From: Lutjanus erythropterus | Lineage: Eukaryota > Chordata > Actinopteri > Lutjaniformes > Lutjanidae | Direction of reading: 5' to 3' | DNA: 64,000 bases | Assembly: GCA_020091685.1 (NCBI GenBank) | Contig: CM034600.1 | Location: forward strand, 9,874,764-9,938,763 | Part shown: positions 13,301 to 25,300 of the stretch, in pieces | Position numbering within the stretch: the first letter of the stretch is position 1 | How the letters are laid out: each line of letters starts with the position of its first letter | Position numbers and translations under genes: made by a program | Notes under the pieces: generated by a model | Told to the model about the DNA's origin: nothing | The model's database searches: none | Seen by the model: only the letters and a program-made list of their open reading frames with translations

Positions 13301-16300
13301 CAAATATCAATATTGCTATAACCCTAAAAATTTAGTGTGGGTCAGGTTATAGTGCTGATACCAAAATGATACTTTTTTTCTATACCTTACATATTTTCCT
13401 GCACAATTTTTATAATTTTAATTTAAACCCGAAAATGGTATCTAATAAGCATTAAATAACAGCTATCAGTACCAGGCAATTTAAATACTAGGCCCTAGCA
13501 ACACATTTTAGACAGCAACAAAACATATGATTCATCATTCATCATCATTCATTCATATGGTGAACTACGTCTTTGAAATCTTAAAAGTGATAAATTTATC
13601 GTCATGTGAAACTGTGTTTTTAACACCCCTTTTTTACTTTTTATAGCTTTGTCATTCTACCTCTGTTCTATTTTTTTCTGTATTGTAAAGCACTTTTCAT
13701 CATCATTCTCCCCCTCATGAATCATCTTATTAGCTTTATTACAGTGCTGTGCTCATCTAGCGCACTAGCCATTACTGTGTTGAGAAGTAGCCTTTGATGA
13801 GGGCATGAGTCTGATCTGTGTGTTAGGAGGAGAGATCATTTCCACTCGACTGGGTACTTGCTCAGAGCTCTGGAGCTGTAGCACCGAGCTCGCTATGAGG
13901 CCTCAAAGGCACCAACACAATGAGAAGTGATGCCTGTCGCCCCACATTTCAAGAGTGTGTGTGTGTGTGTGTGTGTGTTTGTGGAGGGATGTTGGATGAG
14001 ATGGAGAGCCATCTCACCTCCATGGCAGTGAGCTAGACTCAGATTCAAGAAATGTCAGAACTGGTGCTGTCACTGTGATGCAACTCAACATCAATATGAT
14101 GGAGACTGATTGATGTATTTGTTGAGAGAATTTGAAAAAAAAAAAAGCCTCTCTAAAAGGTCCACAGTGTTCTCAGACTGTAGCAAGCCAGTGCTAGTTG
14201 CCTACAGGCACTCAGTGTAATGTGTTCGTGTTACTCAGGACATGTTGAGCCATTTTTTAAGAAAAGATGTGAAACTTCTCTGATTTCAGCTTCTCAAATG
14301 TGGATATAATTCAGGTTTATTTAGTTCTTTCCAAAAACCTGAATATCTATGGGTTGTAGACAAAAAAGACATTTGAGGACATCATCATGGGCTTAAAGAA
14401 ACACTGATCAACATTCTTCTCCATTTTCTGATATTTTATGGATGGAACAATTTATTGATTAATTGAGAAAATAATCAACAGATTAATCGATTAACCATTA
14501 ATTAATTAAAATAATCATTGCAAGCCTAATCATCACAACTATAATCTGTAGTTAAAGCCGTAGTATTAATGATGCGTTTTATTGATAGATGAATTTAGCC
14601 AGGGATCCTTTTGCAGGCAAGGAATTGCAAAAGTAACATCAGCCACAGCTGGATATGTACAGAGCTGTGGACAACAGGTGAGGTCAAACCTCCAACAAGT
14701 CATATAATTTTCTGTAGAAAATGCTATCCATCACAGGTTCTGAACACAGATGCTTGTGGTTTACAGAATGCAGTTATCCACGGCCCAGCTGATGAAAACA
14801 CACATCGATACCACTGATACCACCAAGAGCCTGTAACACAAATAATGCTGCCCTAACTTTAAGAATTGTTGGATAATATGTTTCTGAACGGTCACGTGAT
14901 TAATCAGTAATAAGCAATTCTTTTCATTATTGATAATGAAAATAATTCATTCATCATTAAGTCGATAAAATGTCAGAAAACAGTAGAAAATAGAATTTCT
15001 GATTGTGAATACATAGAACAGTTATATGACAGTTATAAAACAGTCAAAAGTAGCAATCTAATCAATTTGACAAGCTGCACTCAGTGATTATTTTACTTGA
15101 TACATTTTACTTGATAAATGCCTTTTAAAGACATTACAAAAATTGTTGAGTAAAGTTTTTTGATTGATTAATCAATGAATTGACTAATTATTACAGCACT
15201 TATTGCTTGCATCCTTTATGTCAACTGTCTCATTTCAACAGTACTGTCAAACAGTAAAGGTAAAAACATTGTGATAGTGGGGTAATAATTTGATAATAAA
15301 GATATAATAATTAAATAATATAATGTATTTTCCAAAGTAACAACTAAGTAATGGCTTGGTATTAACAATGGACAATACTGAACTAAAATTTATGTAACAG
15401 GGTAATAAGGGGTCAAAAACAAATGGTTATGATAAGCAGACACTACGAAATAGCAATGAGGCAAACTATTTGGTAATATTATTATATATTGGTATATTAA
15501 TATTTTGGTACTAGTAAGGTGACCTGCTGACAATAAAATCAGCACAATTTTTGAAATAACTGCTAATATGAAGAGATTAATGTTGTAATAACCAAATAAT
15601 GATATTAGAGGTTGATGTTTTCACAAAAAATGGCTACTATATGAGTGATACCTTTAAAATCACATGAAAATTCTTGGAGGTCAAAGTTGGCATTTATTAT
15701 ATCATAATGTTAAAATTCAACATTATTGTTCAAACATTCCCTTTTGCTTCAGGCTAACACTGTACAAATTACTGTATATGTTTAATGCTGTGACTTGTTG
15801 CCTAGAAACATTTGTGGCAGTTTATGTGTAATAACCAGGATTTAGGGCTGTAAAATGCCATACTACCTGTTTCTATTTTATGTTATGAGAATATTAGATT
15901 AAGCAAAACATCATAAATTAAAATCACAAATAACATTACATATTACCTCTTTATTACCAAACAATGTCCCAATGTTACTATGTTATTACCAAGCTTCAAT
16001 GTAAAGTACTAGCCTTTTATCTAATACTAAAAGCTTGGATCACTCAAGCTCTTCCGAATTCCCTCAGCACTGTGGCCTGATTGTTGTTATGGGGAGAGTT
16101 TAAACAGACTTGTGCAGCTTCTGTGACACATGATGTCTTTTTGCCATGCAGTGAGCTTCATAGGGAGGATGTAGAGGTTCCCCCTCCTGATCCTACCACT
16201 CTCATACCAGGAATGAGAACATGATCCTGCAGTGGTTCGGCACCCTGACACTGAGGTGTGTTTATTGGAACACTCTAACAAGCTTGAGGCACACCTACTG

Positions 16301-19300
16301 GGGACTGAGCCGGTGTTTTGTGCCTGTCCCTACCCGTGTAACCTGAACCCCCAACTTTCTACCAGCCTGAGCAAGAAATTAGTTGTTTACATCAAATCTG
16401 CTTTGCAACTATTTCAAATCAATCAAAGTGTTTTTCAGGAAAATTACTTACATTACATGCTTCAATTTACAGGTGGGGAATTCATGTGTTGAAAAATATA
16501 TACTAAGCACATCCACAGAAAAATGATGTGCCTGCTGAGAATGGGACATGATTTATGAGTGTTTAATTTTAGCAGCTTGCAGGGATTTGCTTTTGGTTGG
16601 CGGTGGCTGTTGTTTTAGTGCACCTTGCAGTTCTGGTCCCACAGCCCAGAGAACTCAGGCTCATTCAGGCTTTCAGCAAGGATCTGGTGGTCCACTTCCT
16701 GGTATGCTGTGTCCTCTAGGTCCTCAACATCAGAGGAAGCTGACGATGAGCTGCTGGTGTCACCGAACTCTCTTAACTGCAGGACAAACATACACACACT
16801 TTGGGTCACAATTGTTCAAATTGCGCTTGATTTTTTTAACCAGTCATTACTCAAATGTTATCTCAGATGTTATGAACTGCTCACTGTTGTGGGTGTCTCC
16901 TCAGTAGCTGATGGGGGGCTTGGATCCAGGTAATAAAGGAGCTTCTCTCTTGTCCTCCCCAGAGATGGGAACCTGTCAGTGGCTGAGGGTTTAAGCAGCC
17001 GTGCCTGCTGCCTCTTTCTGCTCTTCACCAGCTGTTCTTCCTGAAGGATTTTTGCCACAATCTCCACTCTCTTTGACTTCTGCCTCTCTGCGAATTCCCT
17101 GAGAAGGGCAAATCAACAACACTGCATTATACTGAAATGCGGTCATGTATTCCTCAGCACACAGCGAGAGAAAACACCCACACACTGCTGCATGGAGTGG
17201 GAGTAGAGGACATGCATGTGGGAGAGGAGAGGAGAGGAGAGGAGAGGAGAGGACATACTCTTGTTTTCGCTGTATCTCTTCTAGTTGTTTCTGTTGGTTC
17301 ATATGCTTGATGCTGTAGATGCCTTGGGCCTGCAGGGATTCTCTCATTTGTCTCTCTTGCTGCTCTTTCTTCTGGGCACTTGCTTTGGCTCGTCTTTTTT
17401 GGACCTGTAAGATCTCCTAAATCACACAAGATTAATGAAGCTATATATGACCACATAAAGAGTTGATGATTTGAAATAGGAGAAATGTGGGAGAGGATGG
17501 TCCAGAGCTAATTTCACCTTTGAGTGTTGAATAGGAAAATACAGCACTAAACATGATGATGATAGCATTGTAGCATCATGACGATGAGCATATAAGTACT
17601 GTCAACAATAGTGACAATAACAGAGCTGAATATACCACATTTGGGAGGGAAAATGTGGTTTGTGCTTCAGATCTCTCTTAGCTATGTAGGAGGAGAATTT
17701 GGTCAGAGTGGATGGAAGAAGTACATCCAGGTCCTAATGGCATTAAATGTGTGATGATTTGGCATGCTAATGTAGCTGATCAAATGTTACAGTCTGGGTT
17801 AAATGCAAAATTGCTATTCCTGTACAGTAAAGTAATTTTCAATGTACGGTTCACATTATCACAGACACCATTTCAATTTCATAGTATTCATAATATTCAT
17901 AGTGCAAAAACTACAGAGGACAGCACAACATTTCCCTACAGGGATAAATTAAGAGCTACCAAATTTACTGCATATATATTAGTCTTTTGAGCTTTTAAAT
18001 TAATGTACTGTAAGAGCAGGATCATCCTGCTGTTAGAAAAAACCACTGTTAGTGCCGACAAATTCTGCATAAATTCCTTCATATTAATATTGTTAGGCTA
18101 CCACATTATATTTGTGCTTGTCTGCTGAACAGTTTTGTTTATAGAGTTGTGATGCTACCCTGAATGCTGTTTCAGCAAATTTGTCCAGCTTTGGCTGCTA
18201 TTAGTCATATACAGTAGCCTAATGTTAATTCAGTGAAAGATAAACAGTTAAAGGTCCAGTGTGTCAGGGGATCTAATGGGAGAATATAGCAGAAATGGAA
18301 TATAATGTTCATAGGTATGTTTTCAGTGGAAAACAAGTATTGTCATGTTTTAGTTTCCTTTATATCTACAGACGGCCTGGGTTCTCTCCCACAGAGGCTG
18401 CCATGTTTCTACAGTAGCCCAGAGTGGTCAAACCAAACACTGTTTTGCAGCAGCAATCTCACTACTAGATGCCACTAAATCCTACACATTGTTCCCTTAA
18501 AGTTGTCAGGCTATGGACAATATTATGTAAATGAACTCTTCAGTTTGATGCAAGTTTGTTGTGATTTTGGATGAGGTTATGAATACACACTTGTAATTAA
18601 ACAACAGTGTATTTGACATACCTTAGATATAATGTTAAAATGGTAACAATTTTGTTTAGCATTATGTTCCGTTAAGTAGTGCACAAGAACTAAGTAATTC
18701 AAGAGCATGAATTAATAATTTGTATGCACTTAGTTAATTTATTTACCCACGGCACCTGCCAGGCTGCATTAAACTTGTTTGTACTATTTTTAATATTGTC
18801 CTGTGTGCTTATAAATGATAAATGAGGAAAATGTTTGTAATTTTAATCTTATATTCAGTTTTTAGGCTGACTTTGCAACATCTTTCCAGGGACTACAGAT
18901 GAAAAATAGCCTCTTGGCTAACTCTGGCACATTTACAGCAGTGTTTATTAATGTGTACTGTGACTGTTCAACAAATTAACAAAAAACAAACAAAAACTAC
19001 TGGAACTTTGCTTCAAATGCATTACGACAAAATTATGGCACTAGACTGGAAGTAGATATATTTATTATTAAATTACAAAAAACAAAATTATTTCCTGTTT
19101 CATACATGCATTTAACTGTACTTAAATGTGTGCATATTTGTTGTTCACTCACAGTGTGCTTTCATTACCCTTTGAGCACAAATCAAATTTGGCAAACCTG
19201 AATCACTACTGTATGTGTTTAAACTTCATGAGTGTATACTGCATCACTGAATATGGTTTGTACTTAAAAGGTTGTTCACATATGCACTTAGGAATTATCT

Positions 19301-22300
19301 TATATTGCACTATAAATATGGTAGCTATAGAAAGTGTTAATAATACATAAGGCAACAGCTTGTGTATCTCATCATCACTGCTAAAACAACAACCATAATG
19401 CTACAGTATCAGAATGAGAGGGTGCTGTTGCTTACTTGGGTGGCTGCTATGTTTGATTTCAGTGACTTGACAGCTTGAATCCTCTTTTCAAGTAACTCCT
19501 GGTTCTGCTGTTCCTTCTCTGCCTCTTTCTGATGCATCCTGAATGAAAAGGGGACAATTGCAAAGCATTGTGAACACTCACACACAACATAGAGGGAAAA
19601 ACAAATCTGCCATTACTGCAAGGGATTGAAACTTCCAGGAACTGCTCATTATTGAAGTTAATTACCATAACTCCTTTATTCTCTCACCAAGCTGTCACAT
19701 GGTAGTTTTACTGAGAAATACTCAGTTATGATTGATTGGAAGGTCTGTCTTGTTTTCAGAAAATATCAAAATGTCTACCAGTCATTCTATTTAAATTACC
19801 AGATACAAATCTTACCTTAAAAACAAAGACTTTAATATAAACTAATGACCTTTATGGGGAATCAAAACTTATGAGGAATGGCAAGCAGATGAAGTAATCA
19901 GGCAGACCAAGAACACAAAATAAAACAGAAGGTAATGATTATAAGAAATCAACAACTTTGGTGGTTAACCTCAATAAGATTTGGCTACTGATACAGCCTT
20001 TTGTGTTTTGTCCTCCTATATGCTTGGAAGAAGAAGGTTACACGGGGTGTTTGTAATCTGCAAGTTCACAGCTAGATGCCTCTAAATCCCACAAACTAGT
20101 CCTTTAAATGACAACAAAGTGTACTTTACTGGTCATTATATCACACAAACCATATAGACTAAAGTCTTTTTACAGAAAAATTTGACAATGTAAATGACAG
20201 TTGGTTAATGGTGGTTAATGGTTAAATAAAAAAATTGAGTTTAATCATGACCTTAAAATCAAAAGTCAAAACAAATCATGATTTGGAGAATCATGACACC
20301 CCTAGTAATGGCAAGAATTACATTTTTCTGGTTGGCAAGTTTTCATAGTGTAAGTAGGATAATCCATTCAGAGCTCAAAAATGCAAACGCTGCAACGGGA
20401 CTTTTAGTCTTCATAATGTGTTTGAACTTTTGACTTTGTGACTTAGCTACCCGGTTTAAAAAACTGGTCACAAATATAGAGCTTCATTTTAAGTAATTTC
20501 ATGAGACAGCTGAGCATAGTGACTTTTTTTTTTTCAAACATAAGTAAATAGTGTGCCTGTATGTTCATGGTAATGAAGGAACATGTGACCCAGTGGAAGC
20601 GTGTGTATATAATATTGGCACCCTTATCTTTTAGGGTTTTGAGGTGGACCTAAGGTAACTACATTGGATTTCCAAGGCTCCTGCTTCAATTGGCAACAAG
20701 ATCACTTATGTTCGAGGAGACCGGTCAAAGTCACATGAGCCCATTTTCACCCTGTACTTGCATAGACCAGAACAAAGCCTCAATTTCATGTAAAAAACAG
20801 TGATTTTATTGTTAGTAATTTTAGGAAATAAGATGACTAACTTGCATCACTTTATTTGCTCCTTTTCTGTATGAATTTAAGTTCTTTCAAATGTCTTGTC
20901 TGGCCTGCTTGTCACATATTTTGCCAGTATGAGCGAATGATCAATAGGATGTGTCAATCTCCAATGAGTCCTATGAGAGACATCAGATTCTTGTTGTAGC
21001 CTCAGCCATGTTTATTGGCTTAACAGCTGATTACCTTTTAATGGTCTCTTTCAAGTGCTTGGCAGCTATCTTGCGATTCGCCTGGGCTGCTTCAATTTTC
21101 CTCTGACATTCAGCCTCTTCTTTCTTCAGCATGGCTGCCTGTTTACTATCAGAACACAATCACAGACACGTCAACAAATATCAGTCTTTACATGGCCTTT
21201 TAAGGTTCATATAACTGGTTGCCCAGACATGAAAAATTCAATAAAAATTAGGAAAATTTCACAGGACCAGAAGTACTCTGATAGGGGGTGATGTAGTATT
21301 ACGCACAAAAAAATGTATGAATAGAAAATATGCTTGTTTTCCCTACTCCCTGAGATGCTGCATCTTGCGCTGCAGGTTCTGGCTGGCTTTCCTCTCCTGC
21401 TGCATCCTTGTCGCTGCCTTCTGGACCTTAAGGACCTGGAAGACCCGCTCCTCCTCCTGCACCTCCTGCCGGAGTGAAGAGAACCTGCCAAGTTCCACTT
21501 CTACCTCTGCCAGCTCCAGTCTGTGGAGCAGAGATATACAATGAGAGGCAAGTAGATAGAAAATGAATTTAAAGGTGCTGACACACAGGTCATATTATCT
21601 ACTAATAGAGGGCAATGGGTGGTTGTTGTAAAAGCCTTCGAAACACCATTCAGACCATTTGAAGACAGAATGATCCTTTAGAAAATCTGTCAGTTCTTTA
21701 AAGGGACAATGTTTATATTAACATTTACATCCAATGCTGTCACCCTCATGAGTCTCTCATCCATCAGTAGATGCATGCTTCTGTCTGCCCTGTGATACAG
21801 TTGGTGGGTGTAGTTCGGTTGGTAGAAAATACTTTCTACATGAAACTGTTCACAACAATCAGTGTGCCATCTAGTTCCATTATATTTTAGAGAGAAGGCA
21901 GACATCTCCACAGCTGATATCTCCAATACTTGCCAACTCATACCAAAATAATCAAAATGTAAAAGTAGTACTACATGTAAAAATAAAAATATGTATGGCT
22001 GATTTTGGGGTGAACTGTCCTTTTAAAGCAGAAAGAGGCAGGAATCCTTATAGGCTTTACAAAACAAGCAAAACTGCCCCAGACCACACTGGAATGATTT
22101 TTCTAATATAAAGTCTTACTTTATAAAGGCAAAGTTTTTCTTGCATATCAAACTCTTGGGATATTAGCATGCCATAATTGCTTGCCTGGCAGTAAAAGCC
22201 TCCCAGCAATGATGATTGTTTACAGCATTTATTACTGTGGCATGACTAAAAAGAGCACTGTGTTAGAAAAAACACAAGGGGCTGAACTGGTGTGGGCGTG

Positions 22301-25300
22301 TGGTTAAGATGCTGAAATAAATCCAGGAAGTCCAGCTTGAGAATGCACTGGTCCCTTTTGCTGTGTTTCCACCCCAAGTAGCCAGGACATTTAGCCCCAG
22401 AAACAACTTTTTAAGGAACTAAAAGGTTCTTTCAGTCCGCTGTTGTCTGCGTTTCCACCGCAGTCTAAGGACCAATGAAGTAGTGCTAATTGATTTTAAA
22501 AGAATTTCTAATTGCAATTTTTTGACTGATATTGCAATTGTGCAAATATGACTTGTGATATTTCAGGGAACAATAATTGTCATTCTCATTGAAAAACATT
22601 ACAATGATTATGATGTGATTTTTTCAGGTATCTGTAGACTGTGATGTGTAGGCCAGGACTTCTTGACAATATTATATGACAATATTAAATTAAAAATGGT
22701 ATTTTGACACACATTTTTCCATTAATAAATATTGCACCTCCTGTGATTTGACAATTGCAAAGGGCCAAACTCTGATTTTGATAAAACATTTTGATCAATT
22801 GTTCAAACCTATCATGGAGATTAGGCAAATTAGTCCGCTAACTTATGAAAAAATGAAGGCTGTTTTTTACATGTTAGCATGTATAGCATAACATGTCAAC
22901 AGTTGTAGCAAACCAGAAACAAACAGGTTTGCAGCTGCAGATTTTTAAAATGGTGACTGAAATATTCAGTGCTGCAAGTTCCACCCTAAAAGTTCCTGTA
23001 CTTCTGGAAAGTATTAACAACCAAATTGGTACTTTTTTGTGGATACAATAATACACAAAACTTAATTTTGACCCTGGAACTTGTCCAAAGGTTCCTAGTC
23101 CTCAGGAAAGTTCCTGCGGTGGAAAATAAGAGGGGGCTGCAGTTTTCACGCAGTACTGCTTGTCAGAACAAGACCTTACTGTCAAACCTTCTTCCTCTCT
23201 GACTCACTCTTGTTGCTTCAGCTTAGTGTTGATATGGCCCTCCAGCTCCTCCTCACTCTGCAGCTTTTGACACAGATGCTTATGCTGGGCTCGCAAGCGA
23301 AACACTGCCACACTGCAGAGTAAAACAAACAAAGAGGAATACACAGGGTTTCAGAAAAACAGAACCATCTCAGGTATGAATATATAATACAGAGCAGTCA
23401 CTGTTTGTTACTTGTGAACTCACCTGTTGTCTTCTGCTTTCTGTCGCTCTATGTCTTCCTCCAAGTTATCCCTCTGCTCCACCAAAGTCTCAATGTTCTG
23501 ACGACAGAGTTTAAGCTCTTCTCTGGAAAAAGAAACATGAGAGGCAAGTTCAAGTGTTGACATCAAGGAACATCCAGGATCAAAGTCAATCAGAAGGAAC
23601 ATTTTCAGGGCTGCTGAAGTGCAATATGGTCAGAGCATCAGGCTAATAGATTTCCTTGTGGCCATCACAACAAAAAGGAAGGCAATTATGTCAGCTAACA
23701 AGGTAATCTATTGAAGATATTGAAAAGCTGAGAGTGGCCACACACAGTCCTCAGCAGCTTTAATTGCCCAATGTTCTTTGTGCAGTCTAATGGTGTGCAA
23801 CACAGCAATCTGTGACTGGGTAAAAGACTGTCATAAAAAGAAGATTACGGCAAATAGTACAGTACAAGCTGCAGATTGGTTAAATGCCAGGTGTACTTGG
23901 GTTCCATTAAACTCATGTTTGATCAGAGTGCAGTACAGCTCCACTATGACCTTTGATTTTTTTGTGCGAAAGGAAAATGGTTGCCATTTTTGCTGGGGAC
24001 TGCATCACAGTTCATCGAGTGCTTAATGGTTCGCAGTGCAGACAAATAAAAAAGGAGGGAAGAAAAGTGGGAAGAGAGGACATTATGGGAAATGTTCTCT
24101 CTTCAGCTGAAATGATTTCCTGCAAATTGCTGAATCAATTGGTACAAAAATGACTGAACCTGTGTGAAGAGGGCAAGAGGGGGAAGACCTGGGAAAGTGG
24201 AAAAATACTGAAACTGAAAAGATTGTAAGAAATATATTTTTTTTACCAATGCAATGACCTGTCACAAAAAGACACGTATTTTTTTTGTTTTCTTGCTTTA
24301 AAAAGAGCAAAGTTTCCATTATGTGTATAGGTTTCAGGTGTCTAGAAAGGCACAAGGATCACTATCTAGGTTAAGGAGCTACTGTGGCTCTAGAGGTCTG
24401 TTCGTTGCCAGATCCAGACCTGGCTTTCAGCACGTCATGCTCCTTCTGTTGGTGAAAACAGTCCAGCTGGTCCAGGTTTCGTCTCAGCTTGAACATCCGT
24501 GCTGTCGCGGCATAACTCTTCTTACCATCGTCAGCTGCAGCCAAAGGGTCACCGTTGCTATCACCATCATCAGTGTCCTCTCTTTGGACAGATGCAAAAT
24601 GACATTTAGGAAAGCTTGGGTGCAAAATCTGACTATTCTTTATAGATGTACATGCTTATACTGTAAATGAGGTCTCTGTCTTAGTGTATTTTCTGAGTTA
24701 AAATAAAGGCTGAACACATAAACGAAGGGGCATAAGTAGAATAATACCACCATTATGCCTGGAGGTGTTTGCACTGAGGTTTTATGATGTACAAAACATA
24801 ATTAAGTAATTTTGGAAAAAACTGACAAAATTGAGCTTTATTATTTTCTATTAAAATATCACATGGAGAATCACAATGAGCCACAGTGACTTGATGTTCT
24901 AAATACTGGGAGGGAGATAACAGGATTAAGGATTAATAGCCTACGTAGGCATTTGTATTTCACTGTCTAAATATGGTGTGATTCCCAGAAAAGCAAAAAA
25001 CACCCACTCATACAACTCCTCTAACCACTCCAAATCAGGAGGAAGGGCTGGCTCATCATCTTTAAAGGTCTCCTGGCCTGGACCATCCTCTGAAATATAC
25101 AGTATATCACAATTCAGTGAGGATATAACACTCTCTTAAAATAACCAGGGTAAAATAAACGATTATGTGTAATTATGAATTAAAGAGAAGAATATATCTT
25201 TGCCCACAAGCTACATTTTGCAAACAAGGCAGCAGCAGGAGCTGTCACTCACCCTCACTGCCCTCATCAGTGCTCAGGTGGCCAGTCAGCTCTCCACACC

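Larger units (their letters stand above)
11861..16623 (-). other. cfap74: cfap74 intron between coding exons 11 and 12
   Basis: About 4.8 kb without coding exons that I could support. It holds the hAT element at 12624-13248, a TG microsatellite at 13954, and degraded repeats rich in ATTAATCGATTA-like motifs at 14450-15200. The last resemble the dispersed element at 27433-27754. An extra short exon here cannot be excluded. Confidence 0.7.
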
